Origin: Bermanella sp036960565
Lineage (GTDB): Bacteria > Pseudomonadota > Gammaproteobacteria > Pseudomonadales > Oceanobacteraceae
Length of the DNA: 64,000 bases
Assembly: GCA_036960565.1 (NCBI GenBank)
Contig: JBALXQ010000005.1
Span: 88,292-152,291 of the forward strand
Reading direction: 5' to 3'
The position numbers and the translations under genes were made by a program. Positions within the stretch are counted from its first letter, which is position 1, and each line of letters starts with the position of its first letter. This document shows positions 54,488-61,987 of the stretch, piece by piece. The notes beneath the pieces were generated by a model. That model had not been told where the DNA came from. It saw only the letters and a program-made list of their open reading frames with translations, and ran no database searches.

Positions 54488-56686
54488 ATGAATAAAGCCT
54501 ATACCGCAAACAATAAAAGCAATACTCAGGCGCCAGCGCCAAGCGTGCCATTTTACGATGCCACTGAAAATACAGTGGGTTTTAACAGCGCTCATAAAGT
54601 TATTACTAAAAACCCCGACGCGTTAAAGGCGGCGGGTAATCCAAGCCCAGGCAAGCCTGCTGTAGAAATTGGTTTACGCGAAGACAACATGACCACCTTG
54701 CAAAAGGCCATGCGTCGCTACAACCCTTGGTTTGCCGCCCGTAATTATCTCGACACACTGGGCAGCGATAACTCCGATCTAGATCCAACGCCACGTCCCA
54801 TTTTTGATGAACGTTCGGGCGAGCGCGATTACGCTAAATTAAATGATCCAATCGTATTTGACACCAACCGTTACGGCACCAAGATAGACATGCTTAACAT
54901 TACCGAAGTAGAGCTGCCCGTGGGCCGCTCTATGGAAATTAACGGTAACCCAAGCGTGGGCACTAACCCTAACCGTAACAAGCAACACGGTTTTCACTTT
55001 ACCGCCGACAACTGCATTGGTTGTCACGCTTGTGAAGCGGCTTGTAGTGAGAAAAACGATAACCCAGCGCACCTAGCGTTTAGATCGGTGGGTTATGTAG
55101 AAGGGGGCTCGTACCCCGACTTCAAACGCATGAACATTTCCATGGCCTGTAACCACTGCGATAACCCAGTATGCATGAAAGGTTGCCCAACCAAAGCGTA
55201 TACCAAGCACGCCGAATACGGTGCGGTACTGCAAGACCCAGAAACGTGTTTTGGTTGTGGTTACTGCACATGGGTTTGCCCATACAACGCCCCACAACTA
55301 GACCCAGTGGAAGGCAAGGTTTCAAAATGTAATATGTGTGTCGACCGTTTAGAAGTAGGCCTAAAGCCTGCGTGTGTTAGTGCCTGCTTGGGTAACGCAT
55401 TAAACTTTGGCGTCATAGAAAATATGCCAGAAAATCGTGAGCAAATTAAAAGCACTATTCCTGGTTTCCCTGACCCGTCTATTACTAACCCTAATATTCG
55501 TTTCCAGCAAACCAAAACCATGCCTAACGAGATGTCTCGTACCGACAGCATGCCGGTTAAATACCACAAGCAAGATGATGGCACCTTCCGCAGTGTTGTA
55601 GATGAAAAAGAAGGCAAAGCAAAAAGCTGGAACATTGCGCGCTTAAGCAGCCGTGAAAATCCATTGGTTATTTTTACCTTGTTTACCCAAGCTGCTATGG
55701 GTGCCTTTATCCTGTTGTATTTAGGTTCTTTGCTAGGTGTTGAGTCGCTAGTGGCCGTTAAAAACAGCGTGATTTATTTACCGCTATTAATTGTATTGGC
55801 GGGTTTACAAGCCGTGGGCTTGTTGTTGTCTACCATGCACTTGGGTAAACCTTTGCGCTTTTACCGTGGCTTTAACAACTTACGTTATTCACCTGTAAGC
55901 CGAGAAGCATTAGGCGTGGCGTTGTTCTTTACTGGCCTTGCAGTATTTACTGGCTTAGAAGTGCTGGCGTTTGGTTTCGACTTTTTTGAACTGTTAGCGG
56001 CCGATAGCTTTGCAGTTTCAATAGCCGAATTAATTGTACCTGTGCAACACGGTGCGGCTGTTTTTGCCATTACCGCCGGCCTAATTGGTTTGTACTGGAT
56101 GTACCGTTCTTACCGGATTCCAGCGCGTCCTTACTGGGATCATGGCCAGGTATTCACTAGCTTCTTTGGCACCATGTTTAGCTTTGGCTCATTAGTATTA
56201 GCGCTATTGGCTGTTCCTACCTTGCTACTGTCTGGCGAAGGCAACAGCAATGCGGTTAGCCAGTTACTGCAAATCACCTCAGCTTTAGCCGCGTTTGGTT
56301 TAGTGGCCGAAGGCTTAGGTTTAATTAAGCACGCTAAATACTTAAATACCGAAAGTGGTGAAGGCGCCGCCGCACATTATGTTCAGCAGACTACCTTTGG
56401 TAAAAGCTACGTAATGCGTAACGTATTAATGGCTTTCAGCGCTTTATTGTTTGCAAGTGTTGCCTTGTTCCTAAGCGACAGCGCTTATGGATTGGTAATC
56501 GCGGCCTTGGCTGCACCCGCCATGTTGGTAAGCTTATTAGTAGGGCGTTGCTTGTTTTATATTCTGGTCATTCCAACTACTATGCCAGGTGCGTTCTTCT
56601 GGAAGAACAAAGGTTTTGAAGAACATGCAAGGGATGTGGGCCTTGCCGACATGCCACAGACAGGCGTAGTACCCGCCTGCCACTAG
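54488..56686 (+). CDS. Fused DmsB-like ferredoxin and DmsC-like membrane anchor
   Basis: The 732-aa protein starts at ATG 54488 with GGGAGG 6 nt upstream. Residues of about 1-170 have no recognisable domain. Residues of about 170-320 carry sixteen Cys in four clusters as in DmsB: CIGCHACEAAC, CNHCDNPVCMKGC, CFGCGYCTWVC, and CNMC...CVSAC. Residues of about 390-720 have eight to nine helices typical of DmsC/YnfH quinol anchors. No Tat or Sec signal precedes the clusters, so they should face the cytoplasm. It would pass electrons from menaquinol or ubiquinol to the adjacent molybdoenzyme. Confidence 0.9.
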   Translation: MNKAYTANNKSNTQAPAPSVPFYDATENTVGFNSAHKVITKNPDALKAAGNPSPGKPAVEIGLREDNMTTLQKAMRRYNPWFAARNYLDTLGSDNSDLDPTPRPIFDERSGERDYAKLNDPIVFDTNRYGTKIDMLNITEVELPVGRSMEINGNPSVGTNPNRNKQHGFHFTADNCIGCHACEAACSEKNDNPAHLAFRSVGYVEGGSYPDFKRMNISMACNHCDNPVCMKGCPTKAYTKHAEYGAVLQDPETCFGCGYCTWVCPYNAPQLDPVEGKVSKCNMCVDRLEVGLKPACVSACLGNALNFGVIENMPENREQIKSTIPGFPDPSITNPNIRFQQTKTMPNEMSRTDSMPVKYHKQDDGTFRSVVDEKEGKAKSWNIARLSSRENPLVIFTLFTQAAMGAFILLYLGSLLGVESLVAVKNSVIYLPLLIVLAGLQAVGLLLSTMHLGKPLRFYRGFNNLRYSPVSREALGVALFFTGLAVFTGLEVLAFGFDFFELLAADSFAVSIAELIVPVQHGAAVFAITAGLIGLYWMYRSYRIPARPYWDHGQVFTSFFGTMFSFGSLVLALLAVPTLLLSGEGNSNAVSQLLQITSALAAFGLVAEGLGLIKHAKYLNTESGEGAAAHYVQQTTFGKSYVMRNVLMAFSALLFASVALFLSDSAYGLVIAALAAPAMLVSLLVGRCLFYILVIPTTMPGAFFWKNKGFEEHARDVGLADMPQTGVVPACH

Positions 56687-56810
56687 TTAAAAACTACCGA
56701 AGTTGCTAATACTGCGTTAAAAGTTTTGCTAAAAATACTCACTTACAACAGTAAGCTGCGTGTTTTAGCAAAACTTTTGCCTTGTCTAAGCGGCCTCGGA
56801 TAGCTTTTAA
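56687..56810. repeat. 124-nt near-palindrome downstream of the DmsBC fusion
   Basis: AAAAGTTTTGCTAAAA (56719-56734) and TTTTAGCAAAACTTTT (56763-56778) are a perfect 16-bp inverted repeat. The similarity continues imperfectly outward to 56687 and 56810 (TTAAAA...CTAxCCGA against TCGGATAG...TTTTAA), with an inner CTTAC/GTAAG pair. It starts right at the stop codon of the upstream gene, so it may act as a terminator; it looks like a dispersed palindromic element. Confidence 0.75.
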
Positions 56811-56841
56811 ATTAATTGTATTAATACTGCTGCATCGCTCT

Positions 56842-56870
56842 AACGGCTACATCCCTGTAGCCGTTCGTTT
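56842..56870 (+). terminator. Terminator-like hairpin
   Basis: AACGGCTACA-TCCC-TGTAGCCGTT is a perfect 10-bp stem with tetraloop, followed by CGTTTTCC. It lies between the long palindrome and the gene at 57002. Confidence 0.6.
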
Positions 56871-57001
56871 TCCTCAAAGGACTTGTCTTACCTAATAATG
56901 CTAGGAGCAATTTTTAGGGGCGCTTATAATGTATGCAGAATTGACGTGCATGAATGCACTAACATCGCGGGTGTAAGAGTGATGACAAAAGAGATGACCC
57001 C

Positions 57002-57385
57002 ATGAAGCTACAAGACGTAATCAATAAAACCTGTCTCATCGGCATTACCTATTTAAGCGCCGAAGGGGATACCCTGAAGCAAGCCCAATATGCGGGCACG
57101 GTAATAGAAGTAGATGAAGAAGAGGGCATTAAAGTTAAGCTAATGGCGGTAGAGGGCAGTGGCACTCTCGCGAGCAAGACGCCAAACTTCCATTTGCCTG
57201 CTGCACTGGATGCTTGGTTTATTGCCCCTAAGGGACATTTTAAAAATGCCGAGCATCATATTGATATTGAAAACCCCGACTACTTTGTCACCTGGGATGT
57301 GGTGCGTAAAAAAGACGACACCGCAGAAGGGCAACAAGAGTGGTGGGAATGGCATCCTAGAACGACATCGCCGAGTGTTAATTGA
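57002..57385 (+). CDS. Conserved hypothetical protein
   Basis: The 127-aa cytoplasmic protein has the pattern NKTCLIGITYLSAEGDTLKQAQYAGTV..., WFIAPKG, PDYFVTWDVVRKKDD and EWWEWHPRTTSP. I recall similar small proteins in many gammaproteobacteria but no function. It is a single gene with a convergent neighbour downstream. Confidence 0.75.
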   Translation: MKLQDVINKTCLIGITYLSAEGDTLKQAQYAGTVIEVDEEEGIKVKLMAVEGSGTLASKTPNFHLPAALDAWFIAPKGHFKNAEHHIDIENPDYFVTWDVVRKKDDTAEGQQEWWEWHPRTTSPSVN

Positions 57386-57394
57386 TTCGGAATT

Positions 57395-57424
57395 AAAGGG
57401 GCAAAAGATTAAGTTGCCCCTTAC
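57395..57424. terminator. Hairpin between convergent genes
   Basis: AAGGGGCAA and TTGCCCCTT form a 9-bp perfect stem with a 9-nt loop, in the 48-bp gap between the hypothetical gene and the ankyrin gene. No long T run is visible. Confidence 0.6.
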
Positions 57425-57433
57425 GATGATGCT

Positions 57434-58606
57434 TTAAAATAAGTTATTGAAAGCTTCTTTTATTAACATATCGACAGCCTTATGGCTGGTATATTTTATG
57501 AAATATTCCAAGGAGCCAGTATCTTCTTTGGCGTTTTGTGCTTCAAAAGCTAGCCTCTTTTGTTCTAATCGCTCTTTGTAAGGAGTATCAACTCTTTCGC
57601 CATGAGAATATGTACATGGTTCAGTTTTTCCTTTAAACATACAGGTGCCATCGCCGTGAGGGCGACTATTCACAATGAAGCCTTTGTACATTAATTCATT
57701 TTCTAAATACAACTCCCCTTCTACTCTGGCACCACTTTTAAATTCACCTTTAAAACTTAAACCTTTTCCGTTAGTGGCCGAACCTACGCCATGGGCCATA
57801 CCTTCCTGGCAGGCGTTAGAAGTATAAAACCAATTTTCTTCGTCTAGATTACATGTCTGTTTTGATTTGAGTTGGGCAATTAAATTAGCTACCTTTTTCA
57901 GTTTTTCAATATTACCTATGGCTTGTTGTACATGTTTTCCATGTGGATAGCTGGCCAGATAGTCTTTATAGTTATGTTCTTTTTGCGCTAATTCCCATGT
58001 CTTGTTTTCTTCGATATAAACTGTAATTACCTGAACTCTTTCCTGATTTTCAGTGAGTTTAGCTATGTCGAGTGCAGTGCTACCGCTAGGAAATTTTTTG
58101 GTTTTTTTATTAGATTCTGGTTCGGTCTTTGCCCCTTCGTCAAGTAAATTCCTAATTGCTTTAGTGTTATATCGTGCAGCGTACATGAGTGCTGTCCAGC
58201 CATCGTTTGTCCTTGTATTAACGTCAGCACCTGCTGAGATGAGAAGTGGAATGCTATTAGGGCTGTATTCGGCAGCGTACATTAATGCTGTCCAGCCACT
58301 TCGTTTCCTTGTATTAACATTAGCGCCTGCATCAATGAGTGGCTGGACAGCTTTAGCTCTGTATTTTATTGCCAACATCAATGCCGTGCGCCCTTTATTA
58401 TCTTGTGCGTTTACATCCCCTCCAGCCGCAAGCAGAGATAAGAAGCTTGGATAATAGTCGTAGCCTCTATTGTATCTGCGGTTAGGACGTAGAATGGCCA
58501 TTAGCGCATTCATCCCTTTTTTGTTTTTATAAAATACATCAGCGCCTGCTTTAAGTAATGGCGCAATGGACTTGTAGTTGTAGGTTGCGGCCTTGATTAG
58601 CGTCAT
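57434..58606 (-). CDS. Ankyrin-repeat protein, probably 5'-truncated
   Basis: From ATG 58606 it encodes 390 aa. Residues of about 1-170 contain at least four ankyrin repeats (DxxGRTALMLAI, SGWTALMYAAEYS, DGWTALMYAARYN, LLxAGADVNxRT). Residues 200-240 are helical, and from about 255 there are MORN-like turns (GHGVGSA, FKGEFKSGARVEGELYL, PHGDGT). No signal peptide is present although such proteins are often exported. The start codon is in the junction with an 18-bp tandem repeat, and an in-frame stop lies in the repeat upstream, so an original N-terminus may have been lost. Confidence 0.75.
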   Translation of the reverse strand: MTLIKAATYNYKSIAPLLKAGADVFYKNKKGMNALMAILRPNRRYNRGYDYYPSFLSLLAAGGDVNAQDNKGRTALMLAIKYRAKAVQPLIDAGANVNTRKRSGWTALMYAAEYSPNSIPLLISAGADVNTRTNDGWTALMYAARYNTKAIRNLLDEGAKTEPESNKKTKKFPSGSTALDIAKLTENQERVQVITVYIEENKTWELAQKEHNYKDYLASYPHGKHVQQAIGNIEKLKKVANLIAQLKSKQTCNLDEENWFYTSNACQEGMAHGVGSATNGKGLSFKGEFKSGARVEGELYLENELMYKGFIVNSRPHGDGTCMFKGKTEPCTYSHGERVDTPYKERLEQKRLAFEAQNAKEDTGSLEYFIKYTSHKAVDMLIKEAFNNLF

Positions 58607-58672
58607 AGCGTCACGGGGTCACATAGCGTCACGGGGTCACATAGCGTCACGGGGTCAAGCGTCACGGGGTCA
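58605..58672. repeat. 18-bp tandem repeat, three units and a partial
   Basis: ATAGCGTCACGGGGTCAC is repeated at 58605-58622, 58623-58640 and 58641-58657 (last base changed), followed by a 15-nt partial copy to 58672. It abuts the start of the ankyrin gene and merges with the REP-like inverted repeat at 58663. The unit on the minus strand reads ATG TGA CCC in the gene's frame. Confidence 0.85.
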
Positions 58673-58719
58673 GGTCTTGCCTTTTGCCTTAGCCGCACAA
58701 AACAAGACCTGACCCCGTG
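58663..58719. repeat. REP-like inverted repeat
   Basis: CACGGGGTCAGGTCTTG (58663-58679) and CAAGACCTGACCCCGTG (58703-58719) form a perfect 17-bp stem with a 23-nt loop. The CGGGGTCAGGTCTTG sequence is the form often seen beside Y1-type REP-associated tyrosine transposases; no transposase gene is present here. Confidence 0.7.
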
Positions 58720-58760
58720 CCTCTGTTCTCAAAAAATAATCGAATACGAAAACATCACCT

Positions 58761-58880
58761 ATACAAAAAATCTGTATGACAGCCTGTTTAAAAAATAAAC
58801 TGCAAAGCGGATTTTGGTTAATATTTAGGTGGCTAGCTCTAATTGACCTTCTATTGGGTATTGGGGTTTGGTAGGGTGGG
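58761..58880 (+). repeat. Direct repeat, copy A (left of the M48 gene)
   Basis: Positions 58812-58880 match 61512-61580 in 62 of 69 bases, with 27 consecutive identical bases at the right end (58854-58880). Weaker similarity extends left to about 58761, with the CTGTATG and TGTTTAAAAAA blocks shared. The two copies are exactly 2700 bp apart in the core and have the same orientation. Confidence 0.8.
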
Positions 58881-58949
58881 GCGGGTTTTGTAAAACCTGC
58901 TCCGTATTATTTGCGTAGCCTTTTATCAGAGCATATCCAAGGATGAATA

Positions 58950-61298
58950 ATGCCAGAATCAGTAATTTACCCATCATCTCCTGATGGAATACCTCCCGAT
59001 CTAACCAAAGCAAAATCAAGTTATCGCCGCCAAGCATTAATCGCCATGTTAGGGCTTACCTGTTTCATGGCTGTATACATAGGTTTAGCCATTTGCTTTG
59101 GGTTAATAACCTTTAATACCGTTACCGAAATAATGGGGCATAAACTGGATTTATTTAAAGTGCTCATTGCAGCAAGCTCGGCTTTATTGACCGTGTTTAT
59201 GGCGAAATCACTTTTTACAATACAGAGGTCGGGCAATCCAGGTGGCATAGAAGTGAGTGAAAGTGATGAGCCTGAACTGTTTAACTTCTTATACAAGCTA
59301 TCGGATGAGGTGGGTGCCCCTAGACCCCATAGAGTATTTATTACGCCCGATGTTAATGCGGCGGTCTTTTACGATCTTTCATTATTAAATTTAATCTTCC
59401 CAACTAAGAAAAATTTAATTATTGGTTTAGGCCTAGTCAATGTCTTGAATATGGGAGAATTAAAAGCGGTACTGGCTCATGAGTTTGGTCACTTTGCTCA
59501 AGGGTCAATGATGGTGGGTCGTTGGGTGTATATTGCCCAGCAAATTATTGGTCATATGGTGGCCACCAGAGACTGGCTAGATAAAGTCGTTCAGTTTATT
59601 TCAAAAGTAGACTTAAGAGTGGCTTGGATTGGATGGATTCTAGGGTTAGTTATTTGGTCAATCAGGTCGTTAATGGACACTCTGTTTAGCTTAGTGGTGA
59701 TTGCCGAGCGAGCATTGAGCCGAGAGATGGAGTTCAACGCCGATCTAGTGTCTGTCTCGGTGACAGGAAGTGATGCCCTAATCAATGCGTTATATAAACT
59801 TCAAGCCGCCGATGATGCATGGCAAACGGCGTTAAACGTGGCCACCTCCCAGGTTAAGGCGGGCAATGTTTTAAAAGACCTGTTTGCGGCGCAAAAAACA
59901 GCGATTAACGAAGTGGGGCGAATCTTAGGCGATGACGACTATGGGCGAACGCCAAGCTGCCCTGAAGGCATTAAAGTTAGCGAGCATCGAATTTTCACCG
60001 AGCAAATGGCTCGTCCTCCGCAAATGTGGTCAACACATCCTCATAATAGAGATCGTGAGATCAATGCAAAAAATACCTATATCGCCGCGAAAATAGATGA
60101 CCGAGAAGCCTGGTTGATATTTTCAGATGCGCCATCCCTAAGAGAAAAAATTAGTTTAAGTTTTGTACAAACAGACCCGGATACTGAGCTACAAGAAACC
60201 TCTTCTAGTGAAGCCGTTATTAATAATTTTGACCATGAAATATATAATTCAAAATACAAGGGCGCGTATTTGAATCGTAACTGGGTTCGTAACTTCGAAA
60301 GTATTGACGAGATACTAGCCACAGGGAAGGCAGGCACAGACCTAAAAGAAGCGGTAGCCAATCTTTATCCTCAAGCCATTTCTACCCAGCTAGAAGTGGC
60401 CCGTAATCTTGATATGGAAAGACATTCATTAGAAGCCCTAGCGTCAGGCGATTTAAAGCCGTCGGGTGGTGTGATTAGGCACCGAGGCAATGAACTTAAA
60501 AAAGCGGATATACCCAGTGCCATAGAAGAAGTAGCACAAGAGCGCAAAGCAATAGGGCAACAGCTAAAAGAGCATGATGCAAGCTGCCGTACCGCGTATA
60601 TCAATATTGCCAAGACTTGGAATAATAGCGGGAATAACAGCGGGAATAACGGCTGGGATAATCACCTAACCTCCTTAACTCATTTATTGCATTGCGCCTC
60701 TCACTTGAGAGCCGTGGTTGAAAATGAAATGGCCTTTCTTTCAAATACCTGGCAGGTCATCACCGCAGATGGCCAAATTGGCTACTTTGAGAAACGTAGA
60801 ATGGTGAATGTTTGCCAGAGCGTTCACCAGAAAATCAAGACCCTTGTTGAAGCCGCTCAAGAGCTTGTACTGTCAGAAGGCATATTGGAGAAAACTGGGA
60901 TAGAGAACTGGGCAAACCAGTGCCCTAATTTTGCATTGCCAGAGGTCACTAAAAGCAATTGGAATGACTGGTGTAATGCCTCGTTTGATGAAATGGGTAG
61001 CCTTTCTTATGCATTAGGTATCTTACAAAATACGGCACTTAATGAATTGATTCAAAGCGAAAAACTCGTAGAAGAAAACATGATCGCAGACACCATTCCC
61101 GACGCGATTACCAGCTGGACGCAACTACCGGCTAGTTATCCGGTTCTTATTCCCGGCACAGAGCATGTTTTACAGCGAAAGTTAGACCTATGGAATCGCT
61201 TTCAGCTAGCCCATGGTTTTGGGCCAACCGTGATGAGGCTACTGGTTGCTTCAGGCATCGTTGGTGGCACTATCGCTGCTGGGTTTGTTGGGGTGTAA
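58950..61298 (+). CDS. Large M48-family zinc metalloprotease
   Basis: The 782-aa protein has two N-terminal transmembrane helices (about 28-55 and 68-90), then an M48 peptidase core with HEFGH at 177-181 (E178 catalytic) and E261 as third ligand in REMEFNAD. The M48 domain continues with further hydrophobic helices near 225-255. The remainder (from about 330) is mostly helical, with a short NNSGNNSGNN repeat near 555-565 and a final glycine-rich transmembrane-like helix. Only the N-terminal third looks like HtpX/Ste24 proteases. AAGGAT lies 6-10 nt upstream of the start. Confidence 0.85.
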   Translation: MPESVIYPSSPDGIPPDLTKAKSSYRRQALIAMLGLTCFMAVYIGLAICFGLITFNTVTEIMGHKLDLFKVLIAASSALLTVFMAKSLFTIQRSGNPGGIEVSESDEPELFNFLYKLSDEVGAPRPHRVFITPDVNAAVFYDLSLLNLIFPTKKNLIIGLGLVNVLNMGELKAVLAHEFGHFAQGSMMVGRWVYIAQQIIGHMVATRDWLDKVVQFISKVDLRVAWIGWILGLVIWSIRSLMDTLFSLVVIAERALSREMEFNADLVSVSVTGSDALINALYKLQAADDAWQTALNVATSQVKAGNVLKDLFAAQKTAINEVGRILGDDDYGRTPSCPEGIKVSEHRIFTEQMARPPQMWSTHPHNRDREINAKNTYIAAKIDDREAWLIFSDAPSLREKISLSFVQTDPDTELQETSSSEAVINNFDHEIYNSKYKGAYLNRNWVRNFESIDEILATGKAGTDLKEAVANLYPQAISTQLEVARNLDMERHSLEALASGDLKPSGGVIRHRGNELKKADIPSAIEEVAQERKAIGQQLKEHDASCRTAYINIAKTWNNSGNNSGNNGWDNHLTSLTHLLHCASHLRAVVENEMAFLSNTWQVITADGQIGYFEKRRMVNVCQSVHQKIKTLVEAAQELVLSEGILEKTGIENWANQCPNFALPEVTKSNWNDWCNASFDEMGSLSYALGILQNTALNELIQSEKLVEENMIADTIPDAITSWTQLPASYPVLIPGTEHVLQRKLDLWNRFQLAHGFGPTVMRLLVASGIVGGTIAAGFVGV

Positions 61299-61318
61299 CG
61301 ACTTAGATATGGAAAAGA

Positions 61319-61351
61319 TACAAGAGCCGTGTGGAAAGCAGGGCTCTTGTA
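61319..61351 (+). terminator. Hairpin after the M48 gene
   Basis: TACAAGAGCC and GGCTCTTGTA form a perfect 10-bp stem with a 13-nt loop, 20 bp after the stop codon. There is no T run, so termination may be inefficient. Confidence 0.5.
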
Positions 61352-61460
61352 TGGCTGGAACGCCTTAATGAAAACCTGCTATAGATTTGCCCCGTTTTAT
61401 TGACCCCATTTGTTTTTCTCCCTCACTAGCCACTACCAACCGATCACGCCAAATTCTATT

Positions 61461-61580
61461 ATACGGAATGTTCTGTATGTTTGGTTGTTTAAAAAACGAG
61501 CTGTAGGCTGCTTTTGGTCAGTGTTTAGGTGATTAGCTCTAATTGAGCTTCTCTTGGGTATTGGGGTTTGGTAGGGTGGG
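61461..61580 (+). repeat. Direct repeat, copy B (right of the M48 gene)
   Basis: Partner of 58761-58880; the core 61512-61580 differs at 7 of 69 positions. It ends in GGGGTTTGGTAGGGTGGG, identical in both. It lies about 160 bp after the M48 stop codon. Confidence 0.8.
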
Positions 61581-61987
61581 CGGCTTTTTAGTTGGGGAAA
61601 AGGTTAGGTCTTGAATCAATGACTCTGGGGCCTTTGATTCTAATAAGTATTTTGGACAGTGTACTAAACCGACGATTTTCTGGGGCGAAAGCCAGGGCGA
61701 TATAATCGCTACTCTCATAAATGGAAAGTGATGGGTGACTGTTGACGTTGTTAATTCACGACAACAACTATTGAAGTAACGGGTGCGTACATATTAATTG
61801 GCTCAATATATAACGGCACCCGATTCATTGGGAGAATTTTAAACGGTCGCTTGACGGAGAAAACCTAATGGGTGACCCCGCGCCGCACTTAGTATCGCTT
61901 GAAAGACTATTTGTATATTATTCAATTAATCGCGTTTTGGCCGCTCTTGCTAGCTATAGCCTGACATTATAAATAAGGTATTTGTAC

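Larger units (their letters stand above)
61299..61987. other. Long gap between the M48 and STAND genes
   Basis: These 689 bp hold the hairpin at 61319, direct repeat copy B at 61461-61580 and a small inverted pair GAATCAA/TTGATTC near 61612-61640. I see no ORF of note, no tRNA and no clear attachment site. The promoter for the downstream gene must be here. Confidence 0.5.

Noticed and set aside
58605..58672. CRISPR array
   Set aside because: The 18-bp units are directly adjacent without unique spacers, and no cas gene is present.
58663..58719. Insertion sequence end with nearby transposase
   Set aside because: No transposase ORF or fragment is seen within several kilobases; called only as a REP-like element.
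58761..61580. Integron-like gene cassette with attC sites around the M48 gene
   Set aside because: The direct repeats lack paired core sites of the GTTRRRY/RYYYAAC type and do not fold into the expected two-arm hairpin; no integrase is in the window.
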